NCBI RefSeq assembly: GCF_016908115.1
Contig: NZ_JAFBDH010000011.1
Coordinates: 1 to 36,766, forward strand
From: Peptoniphilus gorbachii
GTDB taxonomy: Bacteria; Bacillota; Clostridia; Tissierellales; Peptoniphilaceae
Length of the DNA stretch: 36,766 nt
Direction: 5' to 3'
Each line of letters begins with the position of its first letter. Position 1 is the stretch's first letter. Positions 8,325 through 16,846 of the stretch are shown piece after piece. The notes beneath the pieces were generated by a model. It had not been told where the DNA came from. It made no database searches and worked only from the letters and a program-made list of their open reading frames with translations. A program made the position numbers and the translations under genes.

Positions 8325-8722
8325 GTGATTTAGTAAAAATAGATAATGGTGATTTAATCGAATATCTAATAAAGACTGGAAAGGAAATTGATTTACCTAA
8401 ACCCTTTGAGAGAGACATTTATCTTTTTGATACTTATGTAGCTGGCACTAGCCACATTGAAGGCATTGAAAATATTGGTGGAAGCTTAAAAGATGGCGAC
8501 CGCTTAGTTTTTTATCGTGAGCCAGAAAATGAACACGATCCCCAAGCTATTCGTATAGAAAATTTAAAGGGAGAAAAAATTGGCTACGTCCCTCGCAAAG
8601 ATAATGTGGTATTTTCTAGGCTTATGGATGCAGGAAAAGTTCTTTTTGCCAAAGTTATTGAAAAAGAGATGAAAGATAAGTGGCTTAAAATAAAAATTAA
8701 AATCTACCTCCACGAGAGCTAA
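8321..8722 (+). CDS. HIRAN-domain protein
   Basis: A 133-residue protein. Residues about 30-130 match the HIRAN pattern: FDTYVAGTSHIEGIENI, then LVFYREPENEHDPQAI, IRIENLKGEKIGYVPR and NVVFSRLMDAG, each separated by a few residues. HIRAN domains bind DNA ends or damaged DNA and are often fused to helicases or nucleases; here it stands nearly alone with a short N-terminal extension. It is translationally coupled to the J-domain gene upstream (ATGA overlap), so the two proteins probably act together. What they act on is not visible. A terminator follows at 8758. Confidence 0.85.
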   Translation: MSDLVKIDNGDLIEYLIKTGKEIDLPKPFERDIYLFDTYVAGTSHIEGIENIGGSLKDGDRLVFYREPENEHDPQAIRIENLKGEKIGYVPRKDNVVFSRLMDAGKVLFAKVIEKEMKDKWLKIKIKIYLHES

Positions 8723-8757
8723 AGATAAATTTTTTATAAGCAAAAAATAAAATATAG

Positions 8758-8783
8758 TCAGCGCTAATAGGCGCTGATTTTTT
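8758..8783 (+). terminator. Terminator of J-domain/HIRAN operon
   Basis: TCAGCGC (8758-8764) pairs perfectly with GCGCTGA (8771-8777) around a TAATAG loop, followed by six T. Confidence 0.9.
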
Positions 8784-8907
8784 ATGTAAAGGAAAATTTA
8801 CAGGCTATAGCAGAAATCTTATAAAAGTAATATTTTTTAGAAATTACTTTTGTGATAAAATAGCTTAAAAGAACACTTTATCTTGTTAAAGGATATTGGA
8901 GGAAATT

Positions 8908-9513
8908 ATGATTGATAAAATTATTGACGACAATGAAAATATATTGTGGCGAGGAAAGCCCGATGCCCTTCTCTATATTGTAGGCAACCCAAGCATTTAT
9001 TTAATTGCGATTATTTGGGGACTCTTTGACTTCTTTTTTATTTCAAGTTTCTCTAGAGAATTTACTTTTATGCATGGATTTTTTATAATTTTCTTTATAA
9101 TTCATCTTTTCCCTGTTTGGTTTGCAATTTTAATGCCAATTTATAGGATTCTTAATTATGGAACTATAGAATATGCAATTACAGACAAGAGAGTTTATAT
9201 CAGCCAGGGATTTTTTGGTAGAGATGTAAATAATTATGAGCATAGAGAGCTTACAAATTTGAAGGTAAATGTAAATTTTATGGAAAACATAAAAGGACTT
9301 GGCACAATTATCCTAGCTTATAATGACGAAGAGGGAAATTCATCTTACAGTTTTAAGGCTGATAACAATAAATTTATTTCAATTGAAGATCCTTATGGAG
9401 TTTATAAACTTCTTAAAAAAGTTTCTCTCGATGTTGCAACAGACCAAGCTTATCCCAATGCCTATAGACCTGAAGAAAACACTGGCTATAAGACAAAATA
9501 TAGAAATAAGTAA
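8908..9513 (+). CDS. PH-domain membrane protein (bacterial PH/YdbS-like)
   Basis: I choose ATG 8908 because GGAGG lies just upstream at 8898-8902; a TTG at 8896 is in frame but overlaps the ribosome-binding site. About 201 residues: the N-terminus has the 'DENILWRGKP'-type opening of bacterial PH proteins, two hydrophobic helices follow (about 22-45 and 52-82), then a beta-rich PH-like segment starting 'YGTIEYAITDKRVYISQG' near 85-105 and ending 'LLKKVS'. Proteins of this type sit in the membrane with the PH domain in the cytoplasm. Their function is unknown in most species. It is a single-gene unit with its own terminator. Confidence 0.75.
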   Translation: MIDKIIDDNENILWRGKPDALLYIVGNPSIYLIAIIWGLFDFFFISSFSREFTFMHGFFIIFFIIHLFPVWFAILMPIYRILNYGTIEYAITDKRVYISQGFFGRDVNNYEHRELTNLKVNVNFMENIKGLGTIILAYNDEEGNSSYSFKADNNKFISIEDPYGVYKLLKKVSLDVATDQAYPNAYRPEENTGYKTKYRNK

Positions 9514-9560
9514 AAATGAAAATCCTATAAATAGATTTAAGAGTTTAAAAATCTGCAAAA

Positions 9561-9591
9561 AAATAAACCCACTTTCGGGTTTATTTTTTTA
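9561..9591. terminator. Bidirectional terminator between converging genes
   Basis: AAATAAACCC (9561-9570) pairs with GGGTTTATTT (9577-9586), loop ACTTTC. A T run follows on the plus strand and an A run precedes it, so it can end both the PH-domain gene (plus) and the CAP gene (minus). Confidence 0.85.
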
Positions 9592-9632
9592 GGTTAAATG
9601 AGAATAATACACTATGTAATTTATTTTTTTTA

Positions 9633-10412
9633 TTAATAACCAAATAGGTAAATTGAAGATTCGTAAACCATACCATCTACTACTTTTCTTGCACAAGCAT
9701 ATCCACCCTTATTACAATCTTTATTTAGTAAGTTGGCATTATGTCCAGGGGAATTTATCCATCTTGTTAGAGAATTTTCGTTAACATCGCCCTTTTCAAT
9801 TCCTAGGCTATAATAGGAAAGATTTAAATTTTCGCCAAGAGATTTGTTATATCCGCCAGGACTTTTGTGGTCGCCCTTGCCAGTATTAATAAATTGATCA
9901 AGTTCTTCTTGAGCTCTAAGAAGTGCAAGTTTATTTAACTTTTCATCTTCCTTTACAGATTTAAGAGATTTTGTAGTTCTATAATCGTTTAGTTTTTTCA
10001 TATATAGCTTTGAATCTCCAACTGAGTCAACATCAACTTTAACTTCTAAATTTTGATCCTTCATATTATTTGTCTTATTTTCTTCTTCATTATTTTTTGG
10101 ATTTTTTGCATAAGTTAAATTAACTTCTAAATTTTTATTATTTTTCCAATTTAAATTGTAGCCTAAAGCATGGGATAAAGTTTTAACTGGAAGGATAGTA
10201 TCATCAGTTTTTAGATTTAGGTAATCAAGATTAATTTCTTCTTGAAGATTTTCTTCATTGTTATTAATCTTTGTAAGATCTTCAGCAAAGGCAGAGGATG
10301 TAACTTTACAAGCTTTTACAAGGCTTGGAATTGCTAAACCTACAGTAATAAGTAATGCTGTTATAAATTTTATTAAGTTATTTTTTGTATTAAGTAAATT
10401 AAGCTTTTTCAT
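9633..10412 (-). CDS. Secreted CAP (SCP/PR-1-like) domain protein
   Basis: A 259-residue exported protein. The start ATG at 10412 has a GGAGGGG ribosome-binding site. A lysine-rich start and hydrophobic helix (about 14-34) form a signal peptide with a possible cut after a Ser-Ala-Phe-Ala stretch near 42. Residues 55-100 look like a short copper-amine-oxidase-N-type repeat ('DTILPVKTLSHALGYNLNW'), often found in secreted Clostridia proteins. The C-terminal CAP domain (about 135-255) shows 'LNDYRTTKSL', 'LALLRAQEEL', 'SLGENL' and 'WINSPGHNANLL', where the histidine and glutamate positions match the YkwD family. The role is probably at the cell surface, but YkwD-type proteins lack a proven biochemical activity. 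It is transcribed alone. Confidence 0.85.
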   Translation of the reverse strand: MKKLNLLNTKNNLIKFITALLITVGLAIPSLVKACKVTSSAFAEDLTKINNNEENLQEEINLDYLNLKTDDTILPVKTLSHALGYNLNWKNNKNLEVNLTYAKNPKNNEEENKTNNMKDQNLEVKVDVDSVGDSKLYMKKLNDYRTTKSLKSVKEDEKLNKLALLRAQEELDQFINTGKGDHKSPGGYNKSLGENLNLSYYSLGIEKGDVNENSLTRWINSPGHNANLLNKDCNKGGYACARKVVDGMVYESSIYLFGY

Positions 10413-10534
10413 AATGCCCCTCCAAATCTATAATATTCAATATTTAAAATAAACAGTGCACTTTTGAGATAGAATCGATTATATTCTATACATACCAAAT
10501 AAAAGAACATTTAAACACTTTTAAGCAAAAAAAT

Positions 10535-10780
10535 TTAAAATTGTCTTTTATTTTCAATGTGTTCCTTTGTTAATTCAATAATAACAGTAAATAGCTACAT
10601 CAGCAAGCACAAAAACGGTAACAATATTGTACTATTAAGATGCATTATTAATAAATACATACCTATAGAATATAGATGGAGAATGTTACACCAAAATAAT
10701 ACATTTAAAAACATACATAAGTACACGATTGTGGTATATTTGAAACACTCCTTAAACTTGTCTATAAATAGCCTTTTCAT
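10535..10780 (-). pseudogene. Possible decayed small two-helix membrane protein
   Basis: Read from the ATG at 10780, the frame gives MKRLFIDKFKECFKY, then two hydrophobic stretches, reaching a TAG at 10595-10597. The same frame continues after the TAG as LFTVIIELTKEHIENKRQF to TAA at 10535-10537. The hydrophobic stretch carries on across the stop, and the end is charged as in a normal cytoplasmic tail. This looks like a small membrane protein broken by one nonsense change. No ribosome-binding site precedes the ATG, and AT-rich DNA gives hydrophobic frames by chance, so confidence is low. Confidence 0.25.
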
Positions 10781-10999
10781 TTTAACGAAAATTGTATTTT
10801 TTGAAATTAAAAAATTTTGATTGAAATTTAAAAGAAGAGATTTATAAAAATAAGGCTTAATAAAATAAAGTTCTAACAAAATCTAGTTGTTAAAAATTCT
10901 AATTATGACAAAAATATCTATGGAAGAAAAATAATAAAAAATCATTGATTTTAATAAAAATTAAAAAATTAATCTAAAGGAGAAAAGAAATTATAAATG

Positions 11000-11008
11000 T
11001 GATAAAAT
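11000..11008 (+). promoter_or_regulatory. Extended -10 promoter of thioesterase gene
   Basis: TGATAAAAT: the TGn extension followed by TAAAAT, 27 bases before the ATG, which itself has a GGGGG ribosome-binding site. No good -35 box at the right distance is visible, which is common for extended -10 promoters. Confidence 0.4.
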
Positions 11009-11035
11009 ATTTTTAGAAATTAAAAGGGGGATATT

Positions 11036-11518
11036 ATGTCAGAAAATAAAAAGATTGCCGTTCAAGAAACTTATGGCGAAAGATTTCAATATTGTTGGGG
11101 ATGCGGTCCTAAAAATCATGAGGGAATGCATTTAAAATCTTATCCATCAGAAGATGGGGAAAAGTGTATTGCAAAAGTTACTCCAGATTCAGTTTACACT
11201 GGTGGAGTTCCAAAAAATCTTTTTGGCGGAATGATTGCCATGATTTTTGATTGCCATGGAACTGCATCTGCTGCATGGTTTAAACATCACGATCTAGGTC
11301 TTGAACTTACTGAAGACACAGTTATTGGCAGGTTTATAACTGCAAGGCTTGAAGTTGATTTTAAAAAGCCAACACCTATGGATAAGGAAGTTACTGTTAC
11401 TGCTACAGCCGAAGAAATTGGCGAAAGAAAAGTCATTGTAAATATGGTTATGGAAGCTGATGGAGAAGTTCGTGCAAAGGCAAAAATGGTTGCTGTTGGC
11501 GTAAAGGATAATATGTAA
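11036..11518 (+). CDS. PaaI-family hotdog thioesterase
   Basis: A 160-residue cytoplasmic protein. 'YCWGCGPKNHEGMHLK' near the N-terminus and 'GGMIAMIFDCHGTASA' near residue 65-80 form the hotdog-helix signature, followed by 'ARLEVDFKKPTPMDKEVTV' with the usual beta strands. Such enzymes hydrolyse acyl-CoA thioesters. Of the PaaI active-site residues, a Gly-rich helix with Asp/His (FDCHG) is present. Substrate cannot be judged. It has its own promoter-like element and a terminator at 11529, so it is a single-gene unit. Confidence 0.85.
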   Translation: MSENKKIAVQETYGERFQYCWGCGPKNHEGMHLKSYPSEDGEKCIAKVTPDSVYTGGVPKNLFGGMIAMIFDCHGTASAAWFKHHDLGLELTEDTVIGRFITARLEVDFKKPTPMDKEVTVTATAEEIGERKVIVNMVMEADGEVRAKAKMVAVGVKDNM

Positions 11519-11528
11519 TATTTTTAAG

Positions 11529-11553
11529 AGAGACTTCTTTAGTCTCTTTTTTT
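11529..11553 (+). terminator. Terminator of thioesterase gene
   Basis: AGAGACT (11529-11535) pairs with AGTCTCT (11541-11547), loop TCTTT, followed by a T run. Confidence 0.85.
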
Positions 11554-11574
11554 AAAATTATTTTGGAGCTTTAT

Positions 11575-12453
11575 ATGAATTTAAAAAATAAAAAAATCTC
11601 ATATATTTTTCTTTATTTTTTCTCCTTTATATTAAGTTTTGGAATTTTAGTACTAGTTAATAAAATTGAATTTATCCCTATAATAAATAATATCTTAATA
11701 GGATTGGGTTTTTTATTTTTTATTGGTCTACAAATTTTTTTCATATACACTTTTACAAAGTTTAATATAAATAAATATTGGAAGGTTTTTTTATCTATAG
11801 GGATTTTAATTCTTGGCTTTATTTTTGCCTTTTATATATTTTTAGCTTCAATTTTTTCTGGAAAAGAAAATCGAAGCCTAGTTTATGATGGCGAAAAATA
11901 TTATATTTTAAATGTTGGCTGGATGGACCCTATATATGAAGTTTATGAGAAAAATTTCATCACTATGGATAAGTTAGATGAGAAAAAACTTGGTCGAGTT
12001 TTTTCTGATTTAAGTAAAGTTAAAGATGAGAATGATAGGGAAATTTTAAAATTTTTAATTTTTGGAAGAGAAGATTTTATAGAAGAAAATCATGCTGCAA
12101 AGGAAAATTTAAAAGGAAGTAATCAAATAGAAGAAAAGAATGAAGAAAAAAATAAAAAAGAAGATAAAAATGAATTTTCAAAAAATTTTACAGTAAAAGA
12201 CGCCATAAAAATAGAAAATTCAGACTATGGACTTCTTGAAGTAGACCATGCAGGGGCAAGGAGTCGCTGGTTTTTTGTAAAAATACTTGGTGATGAGATG
12301 AAATTCATTTCCGAATTAGAAGAAACGAGCCCAGGAATTAGTGGAAAAATTGATGAAAAGGGAAATATTTATTTAAAGTTTACTGATGTAAATAAAAATG
12401 AGACCCACTATATTTCAAAAGATGTCGGAAAAACTTTTGAAAATTTAAAATAA
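11575..12453 (+). CDS. Membrane protein with extracytoplasmic domain, unknown function
   Basis: I choose ATG 11575 because GGAG lies at 11565-11568; an earlier in-frame TTG at 11563 overlaps that site. About 292 residues: three hydrophobic helices (about 8-30, 35-58 and 68-95), then a soluble part beginning 'SLVYDGEKYYILNVGWMD' and continuing 'YEVYEKNFITM'. An acidic, lysine-rich linker follows at about 175-210. The C-terminal part has a beta-propeller-blade-like end, 'GNIYLKFTDVNKNETHYISK' then DVGKTFENL, similar to an Asp-box. I do not recognise the family. The gene sits between two terminators, so it is transcribed alone. Confidence 0.7.
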   Translation: MNLKNKKISYIFLYFFSFILSFGILVLVNKIEFIPIINNILIGLGFLFFIGLQIFFIYTFTKFNINKYWKVFLSIGILILGFIFAFYIFLASIFSGKENRSLVYDGEKYYILNVGWMDPIYEVYEKNFITMDKLDEKKLGRVFSDLSKVKDENDREILKFLIFGREDFIEENHAAKENLKGSNQIEEKNEEKNKKEDKNEFSKNFTVKDAIKIENSDYGLLEVDHAGARSRWFFVKILGDEMKFISELEETSPGISGKIDEKGNIYLKFTDVNKNETHYISKDVGKTFENLK

Positions 12454-12482
12454 ATAGAATTTCAAAGAATTTTATTTATTTT
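12447..12482 (+). terminator. AT-rich 15-pair hairpin over the stop codon
   Basis: AAAATAAATAGAATT (12447-12461) pairs with AATTTTATTTATTTT (12468-12482) with one G-T pair and a six-base loop. The left arm includes the stop codon of the preceding gene. The right arm ends in TTTT but has no further T run. Confidence 0.5.
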
Positions 12483-12541
12483 AAAGAGAATTTACAATAC
12501 GATGATATGATAATAAGAATAAGGATTTCAGGAGGCTTATT

Positions 12542-13765
12542 TTGAAGAAAAAAGAAATTTCTACAGCTATGTTATTTATAATTTTATTTGGCATCGTCAG
12601 TTTGTTTTCCGACATGACTCATGAAGGGGCATCAAGTATTAGGGGAGCTTATTTAACTCTTCTTGGTGCATCTTCTGGGGCAATTGGTTTTATATCAGGT
12701 CTTGGTGAACTTGTTGGATACTCCATGAGATATGTCTTTGGGAAAATCACTGATAAGACAAAAAAATATTGGCCAATGGTAATTTTTGGTTATATCTTAG
12801 ATATTTTAGCAGTGCCAGCTCTTGCCCTTGTTGGTGAAAAGGGTTGGATTGCTGCAGCCTTTCTCTTGGTGGTTCAAAGAATGGGTAAGGCCATAAAAAA
12901 ACCTGCCAAAGATACTATTATGTCCTTTGCGGCATCTCAAGAAGGCGTGGGAAAATCCTTTGGAATACAAGAAATGTTAGACCAAATTGGAGCCTTTTTA
13001 GGTCCAGTTTTTCTATACCTAGTCATGTTATTTAAGACAGAGGGAAGAACTTTTGAAATTTATAGAACTTGCTTTTCCTTTTTGGCAATACCTGGTTTTA
13101 TTACAATTTTACTTTTGTTTTATACGAAAATGAAATTTCCAAATCCTGAACATTTTGAGCCTAAGTCAAAAGTAGAAGAAGGCTTTAAGATGAAGAAATC
13201 TTTCATATATTATATTGCAGGAATTTCTTTTTTCGCCTTTGGCTTTATTGACTATTCAATAATAATTATGCACATCACTAGAAATTACACGAATATAGCA
13301 GGAAATTTTCAAGAATCTACAAATTTAATAAACAGTGGCACTATTCCCTTACTTTATGCAGCTGCCATGCTTGTTGATGCCATAGCAGCCCTTATTTTTG
13401 GTCATATCTACGATAAAAATGGAGTAAAGGCTCTTGTAATTTCAACAATAATTTCTGCACCGTTCTCACTTTTTATTTTTGGATTTAAAAGCATTCCTGC
13501 ACTTTTATTTGGGCTTGTCCTTTGGGGCATTGGCATGGGTGCACAAGAATCTATTTTAAAGGCTGCAGTAACTTCTATGGTTCCCAAGGAAAATAGGGCG
13601 ACAGGTTATGGAATTTTTGAATGTTTTTTTGGATTTTTTTGGTTTTTAGGATCCTGGTTACTTGGAATACTATATAGTTATTCCCTTCCACTTATGATAA
13701 CTATTTCTATAGTGGCACAAATTCTTGCCATTCCACTATACTTAAAAGTTTCAAAGCTAAAATAA
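12542..13765 (+). CDS. MFS transporter
   Basis: A 407-residue integral membrane protein with about 12 hydrophobic helices. The start is TTG at 12542: a perfect AGGAGG lies six bases upstream and no ATG is better placed. The loop between helices 2 and 3 holds 'FGKITDKTKKYW', a version of MFS motif A, and the central loop (about 195-215) is charged. A conserved-looking 'SDMTHEGASS' follows helix 1, a pattern I associate with an MFS subgroup of unknown substrate. The gene is followed by its own terminator, so it is likely monocistronic. The substrate cannot be inferred. Confidence 0.85.
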   Translation: MKKKEISTAMLFIILFGIVSLFSDMTHEGASSIRGAYLTLLGASSGAIGFISGLGELVGYSMRYVFGKITDKTKKYWPMVIFGYILDILAVPALALVGEKGWIAAAFLLVVQRMGKAIKKPAKDTIMSFAASQEGVGKSFGIQEMLDQIGAFLGPVFLYLVMLFKTEGRTFEIYRTCFSFLAIPGFITILLLFYTKMKFPNPEHFEPKSKVEEGFKMKKSFIYYIAGISFFAFGFIDYSIIIMHITRNYTNIAGNFQESTNLINSGTIPLLYAAAMLVDAIAALIFGHIYDKNGVKALVISTIISAPFSLFIFGFKSIPALLFGLVLWGIGMGAQESILKAAVTSMVPKENRATGYGIFECFFGFFWFLGSWLLGILYSYSLPLMITISIVAQILAIPLYLKVSKLK

Positions 13766-13769
13766 AATT

Positions 13770-13791
13770 AAGGCGACTATCGCCTTTTTTT
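13770..13791 (+). terminator. Terminator of MFS gene
   Basis: AAGGCG (13770-13775) pairs with CGCCTT (13781-13786), loop ACTAT, followed by a T run. Confidence 0.85.
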
Positions 13792-13897
13792 ATTGCATAA
13801 ATTTTCTTTTATAAAAAATTTACAATTTCTTTACTTTTCCTTTAAAAAAAGATAATTATATTGTAAGATTAAATTGAAAAACAATTTGGGAGGATTT

Positions 13898-15496
13898 ATG
13901 TCAATTAATTATTTTATCGAACTATTGGGAGGGCTTGCTTTATTCCTATATGGTATGGAAATGATGAGCAGTGGTCTCGAGCTTGTTGCAGGCGACAAAC
14001 TTCGTAATGTAATCGAAAAAATGACATCGAGTTTTTTTAAATCAATACTCGTTGGTACATTTGTAACTGCCATAATTCAGTCATCTTCTGCCACAACGGT
14101 AATGGTTGTCGGATTTGTAAATGCTGGACTTATGACAATTTATCAGGCAGTTGGAATTATAATGGGAGCCAATATTGGTACAACTATTACAGGTCAATTA
14201 GTTGCCTTGAATATTTCCACTATTGCACCAATAATTGCCTTTGTTGGATTTTTGCTAAATACATTTTCAAAAAATAAAAAGAAGAGATATATTGGTCAAG
14301 CTGTAATTGGTCTTGGATTTTTATTTATGGGAATGCAATTTATGAGTGTAGCCATGGAGCCTCTTAGAAGCTATCCTGGATTTATAACGTTAATGACAAA
14401 GTTTGACAATCCAATACTTGGAGTACTTGCTGGTACAATTATTACAGCGATAATCCAATCATCATCAGCTTCTCTTGGTATTTTGCAGGCCATTGCCAAC
14501 CAAGGAGTTATACCACTTCACTCAGCAATGTATATAATATTTGGATTTAATATTGGAACTTGTATTACTTCTGTATTATCCTCAGTTGGTTCATCAAAAA
14601 ATGCAAGAAGAACAGCCCTAGTCCATGTGCTATTTAACATTATTGGTACTATAATTTTTGTAACAATTTCCTTTATCATTCCAATTGATAAAATAATAAT
14701 GAACATTTCAAGAGATTTACCAGCAGCACAAATTGCCAACTTGCATACACTATTTAACGTAGCAACTTCAATACTTTTGTTCCCATTCTCAAGAAAACTT
14801 GCAGATTTATCCTTCAAGATTATTCCTGGTATCGACAAGGAACAAGAAGAAATGTCCCTACAATATATTAATAAAAATGTTGTAAAGGATGCACCAGCAA
14901 CCTTTACTGATGTAAAAGCTGAAATAAGAAGGCTCCTTGAAGTTGTTACACAAAACTATGAATCTTCAGTAAGCCTTTTGAAAAATTTTGACGAAGACAA
15001 ATACGATGAAATATTTAGACGTGAAGAAGTAATAAATTATTTAAACAAAGAAATTTCTGCCTTTATTATTGATTCTTTAGGTCTTGCCATGAATGAACAA
15101 ACATCTGCAAACTTTGCAGCCTATCTTAGAATTTCAAGAGATATGGAAAGAATTGGAGACCACTCCAAAAATATTGCTGAAGTTGCAAAATTAAAGGAAG
15201 ACCAAAAGCTTTTATTTACAGATAAAACCTTTGAAGAATTAAAACAAATAAATGGAGTTATTGAAAAAATGTTTAACTCAGCCCTTGGCGAATTAGACAG
15301 GGACGAAAGAATTTCCTTTATGAGAGAATCAAATGAATTAGTTCAAAAGGATGCCACACAATTTAGAAACAATCACATGCTTAGAATGAGAGAAAAAATC
15401 TGTGACCCAGAAAGTGGGCTTTTATACGAAAAAACTTTGGCAGCCATGGAAAGAATTTCATCTTATATTTCCAATGCTGGAAAACTTGCAATTTAA
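13898..15496 (+). CDS. Na+/phosphate cotransporter with PhoU-like domain (NptA/YjbB type)
   Basis: I choose ATG 13898, preceded by GGGAGGATTT; an in-frame TTG at 13874 lies upstream of the ribosome-binding site. About 532 residues. The membrane half has the duplicated Na/Pi motif: 'IIQSSSATTVMVVGFVNAG' near residue 55 and 'IIQSSSASLGILQAI' near 190, with further helices to about 310. The C-terminal part (about 335-530) is helical and PhoU-like ('RISRDMERIGDHSKNIAE'). It would move inorganic phosphate, as importer or exporter. The PhoU-like part is probably regulatory. No pho box or neighbouring pst genes are visible. It is monocistronic, with its own terminator. Confidence 0.93.
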   Translation: MSINYFIELLGGLALFLYGMEMMSSGLELVAGDKLRNVIEKMTSSFFKSILVGTFVTAIIQSSSATTVMVVGFVNAGLMTIYQAVGIIMGANIGTTITGQLVALNISTIAPIIAFVGFLLNTFSKNKKKRYIGQAVIGLGFLFMGMQFMSVAMEPLRSYPGFITLMTKFDNPILGVLAGTIITAIIQSSSASLGILQAIANQGVIPLHSAMYIIFGFNIGTCITSVLSSVGSSKNARRTALVHVLFNIIGTIIFVTISFIIPIDKIIMNISRDLPAAQIANLHTLFNVATSILLFPFSRKLADLSFKIIPGIDKEQEEMSLQYINKNVVKDAPATFTDVKAEIRRLLEVVTQNYESSVSLLKNFDEDKYDEIFRREEVINYLNKEISAFIIDSLGLAMNEQTSANFAAYLRISRDMERIGDHSKNIAEVAKLKEDQKLLFTDKTFEELKQINGVIEKMFNSALGELDRDERISFMRESNELVQKDATQFRNNHMLRMREKICDPESGLLYEKTLAAMERISSYISNAGKLAI

Positions 15497-15505
15497 TATT
15501 TTTAT

Positions 15506-15531
15506 AATCTGCCTTTGGGCAGATTTTTTTT
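15506..15531 (+). terminator. Terminator of Na/Pi cotransporter gene
   Basis: AATCTGCC (15506-15513) pairs with GGCAGATT (15518-15525), loop TTTG, followed by a T run. Confidence 0.9.
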
Positions 15532-15560
15532 GCCTATTTTTATAATAAAGCTAAAAAATA

Positions 15561-15594
15561 TATGTTTACAAAACATAAGTTTAAATGTTAGAAT
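15561..15594 (+). promoter_or_regulatory. Promoter with palindromic operator for DNA-repair pair
   Basis: TTTACA (15565-15570) and TAGAAT (15589-15594), 18 bases apart, form a reasonable sigma-A promoter just before the radical SAM gene. The -35 box lies inside a perfect 7+7 palindrome, TATGTTT-ACA-AAACATA (15561-15577), well placed for a repressor. It does not fit the Firmicute LexA box, so the regulator is unknown. Confidence 0.5.
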
Positions 15595-15609
15595 GACCTT
15601 GGTGGTAAT

Positions 15610-16836
15610 ATGGAATTATTGGAAAAATTAAAAATACTATCAGATGCTGCAAAATATGACGTAAGCTGTTCTTCTTCTGGATCAAATAGAAAGAATAAGG
15701 ATGGCATAGGTAATGCAAGTCTAAGCGGTATATGTCACTCCTGGTCTGAAGATGGCAGATGTATATCCCTACTTAAAATACTTTTTACAAATCACTGCAT
15801 TTATAATTGCTCTTATTGTATAAATGCAAAAAGTCTTGATTCAAAAAGAGCAGCCTTTACTGTAGATGAAGTAGTTGATCTTACAATAAATTTTTACAAG
15901 AGAAATTATATTGAGGGCTTATTTTTGTCTTCTGGAATTTTTAAATCCTGTGACTACACTATGGAAAAATTAATTGAAGTTGCAAAAAGGCTTCGTGAGA
16001 AGGAAAATTTTAATGGCTACATTCACATGAAGGCAATTCCAGGTGCCAGTGAATATCTTATTAAAGAAATGGGCAAATACGTTGACAGAATGAGTGTTAA
16101 TATTGAACTTCCAACAGCTAGGAGCCTTGCCCTTCTTGCACCAGAAAAGAAAATTGATGAGATTACAAGGCCCATGGATTTTCTATCAAAAACTTTAAAA
16201 ATAAATTCTCTTGAAAAGAAAAAATATAAATATTATCCTAAAAAAAATTTATTTTTGCCAGCAGGTCAAACTTCTCAGATGATAGTTGGAGCAGGAGAAG
16301 GTCATGACAGAGATATAATAAAAAGATCCCAATCTTTATATGATGATTATTCTTTAAAGAGAGTTTATTATTCTGCCTATGTGCCAGTAAGAGATAATTC
16401 CCTTTTGCCAAAGGAAGAGACGCCTCTTCTTCGTGAACACAGAATTTATCAAGCAGATTTTCTCATGAGATTTTATGGTTTTCGTGCGGGAGAACTTTTA
16501 AGTGAGGAAAAACAAGATTTTGATTTAAATATTGATCCCAAAATGGACTATGCCATAGAAAATTATTCTAGTCCAATTGAAATAAATAAAGCAAGCCTAG
16601 AGGAACTTTTAAAAATCCCAGGATTTGGTCCAAAGTCTGCAAGAAAAATTATTAAGGCGAGAAAATCCTTTAATCTTAGTTTTTACGATTTAAAAAAACT
16701 TAGAATTTCCACTAAGAGGGCCATAAATTTTATAACAGTTTCTGGAAAATATTATGGCGAAAAATTTGATTCAAGAGAAGCTCTTAGATCAATAATTTTG
16801 GAAAGGGAAAATTCTAAGCAGCTTTCCTTTTTCTAG
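15610..16836 (+). CDS. Putative DNA modification/repair radical SAM protein with helix-hairpin-helix
   Basis: A 408-residue protein matching the TIGR03916-type family as I recall it. The radical SAM cluster motif is 'NHCIYNCSYC' (CxxxCxxC) at about 62-71, followed by a TIM-barrel-like region to about 300. The C-terminus has a helix-hairpin-helix DNA-binding motif, 'LLKIPGFGPKSARKIIKAR', at about 335-355. The family is always found with the DUF4130 protein encoded next door, and elsewhere with UdgX-type uracil-DNA binding proteins, so a DNA repair role is proposed but not shown. The ATG has only a weak GGTGG ribosome-binding site. The promoter carries a palindrome. The next gene starts 11 bases downstream. 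Confidence 0.93.
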   Translation: MELLEKLKILSDAAKYDVSCSSSGSNRKNKDGIGNASLSGICHSWSEDGRCISLLKILFTNHCIYNCSYCINAKSLDSKRAAFTVDEVVDLTINFYKRNYIEGLFLSSGIFKSCDYTMEKLIEVAKRLREKENFNGYIHMKAIPGASEYLIKEMGKYVDRMSVNIELPTARSLALLAPEKKIDEITRPMDFLSKTLKINSLEKKKYKYYPKKNLFLPAGQTSQMIVGAGEGHDRDIIKRSQSLYDDYSLKRVYYSAYVPVRDNSLLPKEETPLLREHRIYQADFLMRFYGFRAGELLSEEKQDFDLNIDPKMDYAIENYSSPIEINKASLEELLKIPGFGPKSARKIIKARKSFNLSFYDLKKLRISTKRAINFITVSGKYYGEKFDSREALRSIILERENSKQLSFF

Positions 16837-16846
16837 TGAGGTAATT

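Larger units (their letters stand above)
10413..11035. other. Long intergenic region (623 bases) with a decayed reading frame
   Basis: Between the divergent CAP and thioesterase genes there is no intact gene I can support. On the minus strand, a hydrophobic frame interrupted by one stop lies at 10535-10780 (see separate entry). A plus-strand frame at 10557-10820 is its antisense shadow, with no ribosome-binding site. An extended -10 element for the thioesterase lies at 11000-11008. The rest is AT-rich sequence without strong hairpins. Confidence 0.4.

Noticed and set aside
9323-9592. An 89-codon frame overlapping the PH-domain gene
   Set aside because: It lies in another frame of that gene and runs into the terminator.
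10557-10820. An 87-codon plus-strand frame in the long intergenic region
   Set aside because: No ribosome-binding site or recognisable pattern, and it is antisense to the better (though broken) minus-strand frame.
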